From Candidatus Poribacteria bacterium (GTDB lineage Bacteria; Poribacteria; WGA-4E; WGA-3G), in contig JAPPFM010000005.1 of the NCBI GenBank assembly GCA_028821605.1, forward strand, positions 25,893 through 89,892: a stretch of DNA of 64,000 bases, written 5' to 3'. A program made the position numbers and the translations under genes. Of this stretch, positions 53,438 to 62,635 are shown in pieces. A model generated the notes under the pieces. The model did not search any database and had not been told where the DNA came from. It saw only the letters and a program-made list of their open reading frames with translations. Each line of letters opens with the position of its first letter. Positions within the stretch are counted from its first letter, which is position 1.

Positions 53438-56400
53438 TTACTTGCGGATTAGCATTTTACGCGTGGCGGTGAAGTCGCCTGCGGTTAAGGTGTAGAAATA
53501 TACGCCACTTGCCACAAGTTCGCCGACTGCGTTTCTACCGTCCCAATATGCAGCACGACTGCGGTTCTGATAGCTGCCTGGCACCTGATGCCCTAAGAAT
53601 AGAGTCCGAACTAAAGTACCGTTTACCGCGTAAATGTGCACCGTCACATCTGCGGGTTTCGCTAATTGATACGGAATCCATGTCTCTGGGTTAAACGGAT
53701 TAGGATAATTGGGTAGCAGTGCTGCCTCTATTGGTATTATAACTGTTGAGGTATTAAGTGTCGGTGCTGCAGCGGCTATTGGTTCTGTAATTATATCGCC
53801 TTCCATCGCTTGTTTGATTTCGGTGGCATCTAAGGCAACCCTCCATATAGCCACCTCGTCAATCAACCCAATGTAGTGTTCCCGATCGCCTTCACTATTC
53901 CTACCAATAGAGAGTGGTACGTCGTTGGTATCGATTTTCCCCGTTGCCGACGTTTCTACTTTCAACTCACCGTTATAGTAAAGTTTCATCCGAATGCCAT
54001 CGTAAGTTGCAGCAAGGTGTGTCCATGTATTCAGGGGTAACTGGGGACTGGGTCCATTCCCACAACGTGCCTCTTGACCTCCGTTAACGGACACAATAAA
54101 GCCAGTTTTTCCGTTGGATCCGCCTTGTTGATAGAGTCCATAGACCATCCACGGTGCAGTGTCACTTGTCCAAGTCTTGACGATGATACGGAGCCATTCC
54201 TCTGTAAACTGTGTTGGATGGACCCATGCCATCAACGTAATTTCATCAGTAATGTCCAGAGAAGAAGCGTCTGGCACTTCAACCCAACCACCGCGTTCGC
54301 CACTCAGTTCAACGGCATTCCCATATTTCCCCTGAGTCCAATTTGCTTTGTGAAGTGTACCGTGATTCTGATGTTTGGAGGAGTCTGTAGCAGTCGTTCC
54401 TGTTCCTTCATCAAATGGAAGATACAGGACTAAATTCTCTAAGTCATCCGAAAATGTCGTAGATTCTTCAACAACTCTAACGGTAGGACTTTCACCGAGT
54501 GATTTGTAAGCAGGCGTAACGTCTTCACCACCAACACCAACGAACATGCTCCAGGCACCTCCGCGTTCACTCACCTTCACGAGCAAAATGTTATCGCCTT
54601 GTTGCAAGTTAACGCTGAAGTGATCTCGGAAATTGCTGGCACCCCGATTGATCGGCTTCTTATGAACAACTTTCCCATTCAGCCAAACCTTAATGGAATC
54701 ATCACTACCGACTTTCATGGGTACGTTTTGTTGGCTTGTAGCAGATTCCAAGATAATCAGGGCATAAGATGAGTGGTCGTTGATATCACCTTGTCCTAAG
54801 CCTATCCGAGTAACAGTGTCGTTGACATTGTCCCAGCCAGTAGCGGAAATCTTACCCAGTGTCCACATCAACTGTCCAACTTTGTCTCCTTCATTTGCTC
54901 CCTGTGTTGCGATCATAGTTTCAGTGACGGCACCACCACTGGCAGCAGCAAGTGAATCTATATCGGTAGAAGCTGCCCCTCCTCGCCAGGGTTCCGTTGG
55001 TGCAATCATCCAGAGCCATGGACCTGTAATTTTCTCGTAAACATTTCTAACTTCTCTTGTGCGTCTGGCGGTAAAAGTGGTCTGGATTCCATCTTGCTCA
55101 ATAGAGACCGTGACGGTTGTATCCGTGTCTCCAAGCGTAAGGGTGCTTTCGGCTCTACCGTCTGCATCGGTTTCAGTTTCCTCAACGGAAAGCGTGCCAT
55201 CCCCAGCAGTCACGAAAAAGGTGACGGGGACTCCCGCGAACGGGTATCCTTCCGCGTCTTTGACTTCAACGACAAACGGTTGTAAGGCTGCGCCTGCTTT
55301 ACCCGATGGCGCGTCGCCAGATACTTTTGACAACACCGTTGCCACGCGGTCTGTAAACTGGACATCCACGCCTCTCGCTTGAAGTGCCGGAATGTACGTG
55401 TAGAGGGAAGCGTAGTCTAAACGTTGGGTTCCAAGTTCAAGGTGTGTCAAAGCGGTTAATTTTGTCAACGGCGAAATATTTGTGATGTTATTGCCAGCAA
55501 GATATAAATGCTTCAGTGCCAGCAGTCCCGACAACATGGAGACATCTGAGATATTGTTATCATCAAGCCAGAGGTTCTGTAAAACAGTTAAGCCTGCCAA
55601 TGCTGAAATATCCGTGATACTGTTTTTGGAAAGGACTAAGTCTTGCAGTGCTGTTAAACTGGCTAAATCGGGGATGTCTGAGATACCGTTTTCGGAAAGA
55701 GAGAGGTATTCCAGTTTTGTTGCGGTTTCTAACCCACTTAAGTCGCGAATCCCGAGGGCAGACAGATCAAGTCTGGTGACACTTGCTAAATATCCCTCCA
55801 TTGTTGTCGGTGTGGTTGTGCTACTATTGTACTCAGCAAGCAATTTCGCGAGCGCATCGCGGAGCACAGGATTAAATGTATTGATACTTCCGCCTGCTGT
55901 GAAGTAGGTTGGCGTAGGAATTTTCTCGGCAGAGACGCTAATGATTGTCTCCATATCCCCGAGCGTAAGGGTGCTCTGTGCTCTACCAGCAGCGTCCGTG
56001 ATGGTTTCCTCAATGGAGAGCGTTCCGTCTCCAACAGTCACAGCAAAGGTAATCGGAACTCCCGCGAACGGGTATCCGCCAGCGTCTTTGACTTCAACGA
56101 CAAACGGTTGTAAGGCTGCGCCTGCTTTACCTGATTGTGCGTCGCCAGAGACTTTCAACAATGCCGTTGGCACACGCGGCGTAAAGTGGACCTTTACGCC
56201 TTTCGTCTGAAGCGCGGGGATCTGTGTGTAGATGAGCGGGTAGTCCAAATGTTGGGTTCCAAGGTCCACGTCAGTCAGCGCGGTCAAACCCTCCAACGCC
56301 GAGATATCTGAGACGGGATTGTTTCCAAGGCTAAGGTGTCTCAATTCCGTTAAGCCTGTCAAAGGTGTAATATCCCTGATACTGTTTCCACCGAGGTATA

Positions 56401-59182
56401 ATCCACGCAGTGCGGTTAATCCCTGCAGTGCCGAAATATCCAAAATATTGTTATCGTCAAGCCAGAGGTTGAGCAGGTTGGTTGCGCCCGCCAGTGCCGA
56501 AATATCCGAAATACTGTTTCTGGAGATTCCCAAGCCCTTAAGTTCCGTTAGACTCGCCAATGCAGACATATCCGAAATGTCGTTGTCGGAAAGGAACAGA
56601 TATTGTAGTTTTGTTGCTTCTTCCAGTCCGCTTAGGTTGCGAATGCCGCGTGCCTCCAGACTCAAGCTGCTTAATTCTGCCAGATAGGTTTCCATGGTTA
56701 GGGGTGTAGTTGTTTCTTCGTTGTACTCAGATAGTTTCTCCGTGAGTGCGTCGCGAATCTCGGGGGTGTGAAAAACTTCTGCCGTTGTTGGCGGTGTGGG
56801 ATCAGGAGTTTCGTCTGTTTCCACCACTACGGGTGGATATTCACGAGTCGGTGTAAAAAGAACACCTACACCATTTGCTTGAAGTATGGGGATATGTGTA
56901 TGGATGGATGAATGATTTAGAGGATTTCTCTCAATATAGAGGTATTTTAGATTAGTGAGTCCTGTGAGTGGTGAAATGTCCGAGATATTGTTGTCCCGAA
57001 GATATAGGACTGTCAAATTAGTGAGTCCTGTGAGTGGTGAAATGTCCGAGATATGGTTATCCGTAAGGATCACTAATTCCAAATTAGTGAGTCCTGTGAG
57101 TGGCGAAATGTCCGAGATATTGTTACCTATAAGCTTTACCGATTTTAGATTAGTTAGCCCTGTGAGTGATGAAATATCCGAGATATCGTTCCATGAAATG
57201 TCCAAATCTTCCAAATTAGTTAGTCTTGTGAATGATGAAATGTCCGAGATATTGTTACCTGAAATGTTCAAAACTTTCAGTGTTGTCAATTCTGCGAATG
57301 GGGAAACATTTGAGATATTGTTACTGTGAAAATACAAATGTTCCAATGCTGTCAGTCCGGTGAATGAAAAAGAGGTCTCTGGGAGTTTGTTACCAGAAAC
57401 GTCCAAGACTCTCAATGCTGGTAATCCATTTAAAGAGATGTGTGAGACATTCTTAGAATTAAGATGCAAGATTCTCAGGGCCGGCAGTTCCTGTACGGAG
57501 ACGTTTGGAATGTTGTCAACCCCATACTGAAAGTCAACGGCACCCAGATTTGTCAATCCCACTAAAGAGATACTTGAAATGTTATCAAAAATATTCAATC
57601 TACCTAGTGATGTCAATCCCTCTAAATAGATGTTTCCAAGATAGTCTGAAGGGGGTGCGCTAAGACTCAGTGATTTTAATGATGTTAATCCTACTAATGA
57701 GACATTACGAGACGAAGTAGAATAATGTAAATCGTCCACAAGATGACGGGAAGTTGCCAGTGCCGTCAATCCGGTCAAGGAAAGGCAAGTGGTGTGAGGA
57801 AGCTCCAGCGATTTCAGTGATGTAAGATCTGCTAAAGAGACATTGCGTATTGAGGTCCAACGAAGATCCAAGCGTTCCAGGTTCTTTGCTGCATTTAATC
57901 CGCTAACATCACGAATATCGTCTGATCTCAGTTCTAATTCGGTCACTTGTGCTATAAATTCTGCCATCGTTATTCTTGGAAGCCCGTTAATTGCTTGCTC
58001 AACATTATAGCGATTAAGATATTCGGTTCTGAGTTCATTGAGAAGTGCGCTGTCAAGAATCTGCCCCGTGGTTGCAGGAGTCACTGGGTGTGTAGCGTTG
58101 CTGCTATTTGCAATTTCACAATCTATATTGTTTGTTTCTTCGTCATTATCCTCGTCCTCGCCATTAAGCGGAAAGATAATCGGATTTGGGTTCGTCGTGA
58201 ATGCGAGGTCAAACGTTTTTTCTGGAAGAATTGGTATCCGCTGACTCGGAATCTCGCGGTTATAATCCCATATCACTAAATCAGACGTTCTTAAATAGGC
58301 GGAGATATTACCATCCGCAACAAAGTCGAGCGTATAGGTGAAGTTTTCCATGTACGTACTCCGGACTTCATAAGTGTCGGCGTTGGGGTCCACATCTGGA
58401 GCCAGAATCGTTTGGTTTTCGCTCGTAATAGTTCCGCCGTTGACGACAATTGCCTCACCTGCTAATTTCAAGTCGCCTACCAACCCGCCGTGCACTTCAA
58501 TGCGCCCATCTACATATTCTGTGATATAGTCTACAAGTTCGTCCATAAGTGGGTCTATTATAAGTTGGTCCACAACTTTGGGAATTGGTGCTCTCCTGGT
58601 CACTATTGCTTTACCAAGGATCATGCCGAGTCTCACCGCACTTATTTTTTCGGTTACCAGTTTCGGAATACCTACTTCCATTGTTACCGACTCCGGCTGG
58701 CTGCCACTGAGTAGAAATGAATTGAACGTCTCGGACTTGTCCCAACTCTTACTGATATCCGGAAATTCAGGGATCCCTTGCTTATAATTAATAGGAAGAC
58801 TGGCACCTTCCCCAAAAGTTGAGAGTGGAATAGTTGTGTTAATAGTGATGTCTCCGCCTAACCCCACGCCTCCATCGCTGTGCATACGTCCGCTGGTTCC
58901 CTGCAGTGCAATTATATGCGTCTCCGAGTCAAAACTCATATTTCCACCGAGTTCCGCGGTTAGCGTACCGCCGCTTAAGAAGAACTCGAAACCCAAGGCG
59001 ATTGGAGATTCAAATTCTGCGGGAATAGAGTGCTGCCACTTTAGGCTGTCACCAAACGGTTTAAATTCGGCTTTGTAGGTTACCCCCTTGGAAATCAGTG
59101 CGGCGTGACTGTTCTGATAGCATACAAGCAATAGCAATAGGAGGCAAACTATGTAGAAAACCTTCTTGAAATTGTGCATCAT
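53438..59182 (-). CDS. Giant secreted LRR / Big_1 / LamG protein with FlgD-like tail
   Basis: 1914 residues. Signal peptide ~1-27; a beta-rich N-terminal region (~28-345) with no named match; an LRR block (~375-770) with 22-residue units of the form L-T-x-L-x-x-L-x-L-x-x-N-x-I-S-D-I-S; two further LRR blocks (~800-990, ~1100-1250), each followed by a Big_1/invasin-like domain (VSGDAQSGKAGAAL, VEVKDAGGYPFAGVPITF); a PA14-like part (~1370-1540); LamG (~1560-1790); and a PNPFNP/FlgD-Ig tail. It is likely a cell-surface adhesin or binding protein. It starts nine bases after the stop of the LolA-like gene and is probably cotranscribed. Confidence 0.88.
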   Translation of the reverse strand: MMHNFKKVFYIVCLLLLLLVCYQNSHAALISKGVTYKAEFKPFGDSLKWQHSIPAEFESPIALGFEFFLSGGTLTAELGGNMSFDSETHIIALQGTSGRMHSDGGVGLGGDITINTTIPLSTFGEGASLPINYKQGIPEFPDISKSWDKSETFNSFLLSGSQPESVTMEVGIPKLVTEKISAVRLGMILGKAIVTRRAPIPKVVDQLIIDPLMDELVDYITEYVDGRIEVHGGLVGDLKLAGEAIVVNGGTITSENQTILAPDVDPNADTYEVRSTYMENFTYTLDFVADGNISAYLRTSDLVIWDYNREIPSQRIPILPEKTFDLAFTTNPNPIIFPLNGEDEDNDEETNNIDCEIANSSNATHPVTPATTGQILDSALLNELRTEYLNRYNVEQAINGLPRITMAEFIAQVTELELRSDDIRDVSGLNAAKNLERLDLRWTSIRNVSLADLTSLKSLELPHTTCLSLTGLTALATSRHLVDDLHYSTSSRNVSLVGLTSLKSLSLSAPPSDYLGNIYLEGLTSLGRLNIFDNISSISLVGLTNLGAVDFQYGVDNIPNVSVQELPALRILHLNSKNVSHISLNGLPALRVLDVSGNKLPETSFSFTGLTALEHLYFHSNNISNVSPFAELTTLKVLNISGNNISDISSFTRLTNLEDLDISWNDISDISSLTGLTNLKSVKLIGNNISDISPLTGLTNLELVILTDNHISDISPLTGLTNLTVLYLRDNNISDISPLTGLTNLKYLYIERNPLNHSSIHTHIPILQANGVGVLFTPTREYPPVVVETDETPDPTPPTTAEVFHTPEIRDALTEKLSEYNEETTTPLTMETYLAELSSLSLEARGIRNLSGLEEATKLQYLFLSDNDISDMSALASLTELKGLGISRNSISDISALAGATNLLNLWLDDNNILDISALQGLTALRGLYLGGNSIRDITPLTGLTELRHLSLGNNPVSDISALEGLTALTDVDLGTQHLDYPLIYTQIPALQTKGVKVHFTPRVPTALLKVSGDAQSGKAGAALQPFVVEVKDAGGYPFAGVPITFAVTVGDGTLSIEETITDAAGRAQSTLTLGDMETIISVSAEKIPTPTYFTAGGSINTFNPVLRDALAKLLAEYNSSTTTPTTMEGYLASVTRLDLSALGIRDLSGLETATKLEYLSLSENGISDIPDLASLTALQDLVLSKNSITDISALAGLTVLQNLWLDDNNISDVSMLSGLLALKHLYLAGNNITNISPLTKLTALTHLELGTQRLDYASLYTYIPALQARGVDVQFTDRVATVLSKVSGDAPSGKAGAALQPFVVEVKDAEGYPFAGVPVTFFVTAGDGTLSVEETETDADGRAESTLTLGDTDTTVTVSIEQDGIQTTFTARRTREVRNVYEKITGPWLWMIAPTEPWRGGAASTDIDSLAAASGGAVTETMIATQGANEGDKVGQLMWTLGKISATGWDNVNDTVTRIGLGQGDINDHSSYALIILESATSQQNVPMKVGSDDSIKVWLNGKVVHKKPINRGASNFRDHFSVNLQQGDNILLVKVSERGGAWSMFVGVGGEDVTPAYKSLGESPTVRVVEESTTFSDDLENLVLYLPFDEGTGTTATDSSKHQNHGTLHKANWTQGKYGNAVELSGERGGWVEVPDASSLDITDEITLMAWVHPTQFTEEWLRIIVKTWTSDTAPWMVYGLYQQGGSNGKTGFIVSVNGGQEARCGNGPSPQLPLNTWTHLAATYDGIRMKLYYNGELKVETSATGKIDTNDVPLSIGRNSEGDREHYIGLIDEVAIWRVALDATEIKQAMEGDIITEPIAAAAPTLNTSTVIIPIEAALLPNYPNPFNPETWIPYQLAKPADVTVHIYAVNGTLVRTLFLGHQVPGSYQNRSRAAYWDGRNAVGELVASGVYFYTLTAGDFTATRKMLIRK
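56951..57290 (-). repeat. Tandem 66-bp DNA repeats in the LRR gene
   Basis: The phrase ATTAGTGAGTCCTGTGAGTG or a close variant begins at 56951, 57017, 57083, 57149 and 57215, exactly 66 bases apart. Each unit codes one 22-residue leucine-rich repeat. High DNA identity suggests recent expansion and possible copy-number variation. Confidence 0.85.
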
Positions 59183-59191
59183 GTATCTCCT

Positions 59192-59905
59192 CTACTCCTT
59201 GGTATCTGGATCTGGTAACCGTTCTTTGAAGAGAGTCTCTGGGAGGTTGGTGTTAATTTGGTAGCTCGTAATACGATTGATAAGCACCTGTTTGGAACTG
59301 GGAAAGAAACTCCTGGTTTCCACCGGAAGAAGATATTGTCTGCTAATAGGCGTATGTTTAAATTGCGTCCGTACCAGTTCCATATTTTTGATAAAAATAG
59401 TCAGTTGCAGCACTGTCCAATCCTGGGGCGAAATCCAGAGCCTCACGCTATCCCCGGGTTTATCAGGGTCCGGGACTTCTAACACGTAACACTCCTGTCC
59501 GAGTAGGAAATCTCTGGTTAGAAGGTTCAACTTACGATTCTCAAACTTACCAATGGCACTTAGCAACTCGATTCGGAATATGCCGTGAGGGGCATCACTG
59601 ATTTCCGTGACAACATGCTCATCCGGTTTCCGAAAAAACAGGTTGAAGGCGACCATCGGCCGCTGCGTCTCAAAAAGACTTGCTGATGCCACCATTGAAT
59701 CTGCTTTGTAAGTATGAACAACGGCGGCGTAGTTTTCAACATTTTGGTAAACTTCTCGGACGTTCTCCATCACCTCCTCTACAGTAATAGCGGATGTATT
59801 ACGCGTTAAAACTACGGATAGGGTGATACTTATTAGCACAAAAACGGTTTTGCCGCTGGTCGGTAGACATTGAGATGATTGAGATGTAAGAAAGTAGTGC
59901 CTCAT
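59192..59905 (-). CDS. LolA-like / DUF1571 outer-membrane lipoprotein-sorting fold protein
   Basis: 237 residues. A signal or membrane segment (~18-36, TVFVLISITLSVVL) is followed by a LolA-fold pattern: MENVREVYQNVENYAAVVHTY, FFRKPDEHVV, LLTRDFLLGQECYVLEV and VRLWISPQDWTVLQLTIF. LolA-fold proteins carry lipoproteins or other lipids, or are of unknown role (DUF1571). ATG 59905 has AGAGGAC upstream. It precedes the giant LRR gene by nine bases and is likely needed with it. Confidence 0.75.
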   Translation of the reverse strand: MRHYFLTSQSSQCLPTSGKTVFVLISITLSVVLTRNTSAITVEEVMENVREVYQNVENYAAVVHTYKADSMVASASLFETQRPMVAFNLFFRKPDEHVVTEISDAPHGIFRIELLSAIGKFENRKLNLLTRDFLLGQECYVLEVPDPDKPGDSVRLWISPQDWTVLQLTIFIKNMELVRTQFKHTPISRQYLLPVETRSFFPSSKQVLINRITSYQINTNLPETLFKERLPDPDTKE

Positions 59906-60030
59906 GATAAAGTCCTCTTTGGATTGCATCGAACGCACCGATGATCATGTATTACCGACGACACTATAGTTGGGAGAAGAGGGCAACAGAATCTGTAGGG
60001 ACTAAAACGTGGACAAAGCAGTAAATCTAC

Positions 60031-60400
60031 GATGTAGGTGTTTTTGCTTGGGTGTTTCCTCCAGGTTGAACGGATCTGACTCAAAACCGCATAGAGAAGA
60101 TAGACCTGCAAAGATAGACAGAAGTCTGAAATTCAAAGAACACGAGTGAAACCCAACACATTTTCAGGGATAACGTTTGGGGTGTTGGGTTTCGCTATTT
60201 TTATCTAAATGAACGGTTTATCGAAAATCGGTATTTCTCGTATAAGTGAAAAGGGTTCTTGAGTTTCATCGCTCAACCCAACCTACGGGCACTTTGACTG
60301 GACAAAGCAATAGGGTTCTGTCCACTATGAAATGCGGGTTCTGTTTGGTGTGTAGGGACGAGGTAACTTTGCAGAAACACCCAAGCAAAACCCCCTACGA
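60031..60400. repeat. Repeat-rich spacer: MITE-like block and two GCTTGGGTGTTT copies
   Basis: The ~540-base gap between genes holds TTTTTGCTTGGGTGTTTCC (~60041-60060) and its reverse-orientation copy GAAACACCCAAGCAAAACC (~60373-60392). Between them is a relative of the 8500-8697 element: inner hairpin GAAACCCAACAC/GTGTTGGGTTTC (60148-60159, 60182-60193) and the arm TCAACCCAACCTACG (60273-60287). No coding sequence seen. Confidence 0.65.
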
Positions 60401-60446
60401 CTGAAATTTAAAGTGGACAAAGCAGAAGGTGTTAAGCCGTAAAAAC

Positions 60447-62498
60447 TTAACGGGGCACATCTTGCACACAACGGAAACCATAACCGGGATACTCAAGACT
60501 GCCGTAACCGGACGGGGCGGTTGCACGGTTGAAGCCTCGAATGGCAACATGCAAACCAGTAGAACGATAGCTCCAGTCGCCGCCGCGGATGACTATTTCC
60601 GTGGGATAGATTGGAATAATATAAGCGTCTAAGTCCGCTATTGTATTACTTGGAGATGCACCGTTCAACGGATTACGAGATGGAGACATTGCGTAGAAGC
60701 CACGATCATAGTGATCAAGACAAAGTTCTCTGACATTCCCCATCATATCGTATAGACCGTAACCGTTCGGTGCGTAACTTCCTACTGGGACTGTGCCTTC
60801 CGATCCATAGTTCGCTTCTGCTTGGGAGATAGTATCCCCGTTCGGAAACATCTTACCGACCAAACTTCCACGCGCTGCTTTCTCCCATTCCGCTTCTGTC
60901 GGCAGACGTTTACCCGCCCACTCGGCGTAAGCTCTCGCAGCGTGCCACGACACATGTTGTACAGGATGGTTCGCTTGACCCTCAGGATAGTTGTTGTTAT
61001 TATCCCAATCTAAAAGGTAAGTACTCGGTTCGGTCATGTGACCTTGGACACGACGTTTCTGCCACTCTGGATTGGCTATAAGGAAACGTTTGTAGTCTAA
61101 ATTCGTCACCTCGTGTGCATCCATGTAGAACGCATCTACCCATACCGTATGGACCGGTCGCGAATCAGTTAGTTCGTTGGCACCCATCTCAAAATCGCCA
61201 GCAGGAATCGCTACCATCCCTTCCGGTGGCGGGGGTACAGGTTCTTCAACGGTATAGTTCACCGTTTCAATGCCATCTGCCCATATTAGGTTTAGGTTAA
61301 GGGTGCCCGCCATAAAGGGTCCGGTGATTGTGGCATTGACATCAGAAATCGATAACTCGCCGGGACTGACCGTTAAGTCTGCCGGGACTCCATCAAAAGT
61401 GACATCTATTATTGTATCCGGGGAAATACGGCTGCCACTCGGTGGTTCGACTGCTACTACTGTAACCGGTACGGGTGGTGGAGTCGGTTCCGTAACAGGT
61501 GTCTCTTCGATGCTCTCCGGTTCCTCAGCAGGCGGTTCTACGGTTGCCATCATGGGTGGTGCCAAGAGATAGTTGGCGATGATCTCCGCTGCAACTTCTC
61601 CGTTTGGAAGACCTGCATGCTCGAAGGTCCCGTGAATAATTGCGATTCTCCCACGATCTCCGTCTCGGAGAACGACGGGGTCCGCACAAGCCGCCTGATC
61701 ATTGCCTGTATCGCTTGCGAAAATCTTTTCAGCAAACCACTCCCCTTGAAGTTGATCTAACTGAACGGATCTGTAAGATACAAAATCGACTAAACTCGGT
61801 GCTAACGCCATTCCGTCGGATGTGACAATCATTGTCTTCGGTGACATAACGTTTCTATTGTCACGCAGGGATATACTGGGATTGTCCATGAGGTTTTGCA
61901 AACCACCTTCTTTGTTTGCTCCTACCTCGGCAGTACTCACCACACCAGTGATTTCACCTACTTCAAAATCACTGTTATAGGCTATATAATCGGCGTGGTT
62001 CAGAATGGTATCGCCATCCATTGTTTCAATCCAATTTTCTGCGATGGACCCATCGGGTTGGGAATTCCCCTTACCATAGATCGAATCAGGTAACACGCCA
62101 TAAAAGATTATGACATTCATATTGCCATCACCGGTCGTCTGAAGCATCCATTCTCTGACATGTGCAGGATCTTTCGTGATCTCTACAGAAAAACCTCCAG
62201 ATTCCACAAGATTTCTTGTCGTTTCTGCTGCCATTGCTGCATCTTCCAGGGTGATCCAATAACTACGATTTGTATAGATCAAAACATCTACCAGATCAAT
62301 TGGCATCGCCATCATTTCTTCTGGCATTTCCGTCGGTTCCGGCGGTGTTTCCACCATTTCTTCTGGCATTTCCGTCGGTTCCACCTGTTCCACATCCGGT
62401 AGAAGCGGTTCCATCATTTTCGGGACCTTTTCGCAACTTGTGAAATAGACCGCGCAGGCGAGAAGCGCGATAACGGCTATCCATAAATACTTTCGCAT
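60447..62498 (-). CDS. Lipoprotein with ThuA-like, Ig-like and SUMF1-fold domains
   Basis: 683 residues. Lipobox FTSC (Cys22); a Glu/Pro-rich linker; a ThuA/glutamine-amidotransferase-like domain (~70-335) with DVLIYTNRSYWITLED; a short beta-sandwich (~345-425); and a C-terminal SUMF1/FGE-fold domain (~435-683) with GMVAIPAGDFEMGANE, FYMDAHEVTNLDYKRFL, HVSWHAARAYAEWAGKRLPTEAEWEKAARG and YGFRCVQD. The catalytic cysteine pair of FGE is absent (the matching place reads RGGDWSYRSTGLHVAIRG), so it is likely a binding or other enzyme of this fold. Start ATG 62498 has AAGGAG upstream. Confidence 0.85.
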   Translation of the reverse strand: MRKYLWIAVIALLACAVYFTSCEKVPKMMEPLLPDVEQVEPTEMPEEMVETPPEPTEMPEEMMAMPIDLVDVLIYTNRSYWITLEDAAMAAETTRNLVESGGFSVEITKDPAHVREWMLQTTGDGNMNVIIFYGVLPDSIYGKGNSQPDGSIAENWIETMDGDTILNHADYIAYNSDFEVGEITGVVSTAEVGANKEGGLQNLMDNPSISLRDNRNVMSPKTMIVTSDGMALAPSLVDFVSYRSVQLDQLQGEWFAEKIFASDTGNDQAACADPVVLRDGDRGRIAIIHGTFEHAGLPNGEVAAEIIANYLLAPPMMATVEPPAEEPESIEETPVTEPTPPPVPVTVVAVEPPSGSRISPDTIIDVTFDGVPADLTVSPGELSISDVNATITGPFMAGTLNLNLIWADGIETVNYTVEEPVPPPPEGMVAIPAGDFEMGANELTDSRPVHTVWVDAFYMDAHEVTNLDYKRFLIANPEWQKRRVQGHMTEPSTYLLDWDNNNNYPEGQANHPVQHVSWHAARAYAEWAGKRLPTEAEWEKAARGSLVGKMFPNGDTISQAEANYGSEGTVPVGSYAPNGYGLYDMMGNVRELCLDHYDRGFYAMSPSRNPLNGASPSNTIADLDAYIIPIYPTEIVIRGGDWSYRSTGLHVAIRGFNRATAPSGYGSLEYPGYGFRCVQDVPR

Positions 62499-62534
62499 TG
62501 AAAATTCTCCTTAAGTCTAAAAGTGTAAAATGCA

Positions 62535-62568
62535 CTTGATCAGAAGGTATCGCTACGTTCTGATCAAG
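62535..62568 (-). terminator. Possible stem-loop terminator between the two SUMF1-fold genes
   Basis: CTTGATCAGA (62535-62544) and TCTGATCAAG (62559-62568) form a perfect 10-bp stem with 14 bases between. A short T-rich tract follows on the minus strand. It lies ~70 bases after the stop of the upstream gene. Confidence 0.45.
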
Positions 62569-62635
62569 CAGCTGTTTGTGGTTATGTACAAACCCCGTTA
62601 AAGCAAGGTTTATACATGATAAAAGCAGTGAATAT

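Noticed and set aside
56951..57290. Regular 66-base repeats that could suggest a CRISPR array
   Set aside because: The repeats are in frame, with no unique spacers, and code leucine-rich repeats in the large protein.
60447..61300. Formylglycine-generating enzyme activity for the SUMF1-fold protein
   Set aside because: The cysteine pair needed for catalysis is not present in the aligned C-terminal segment, and no sulfatase gene is nearby.
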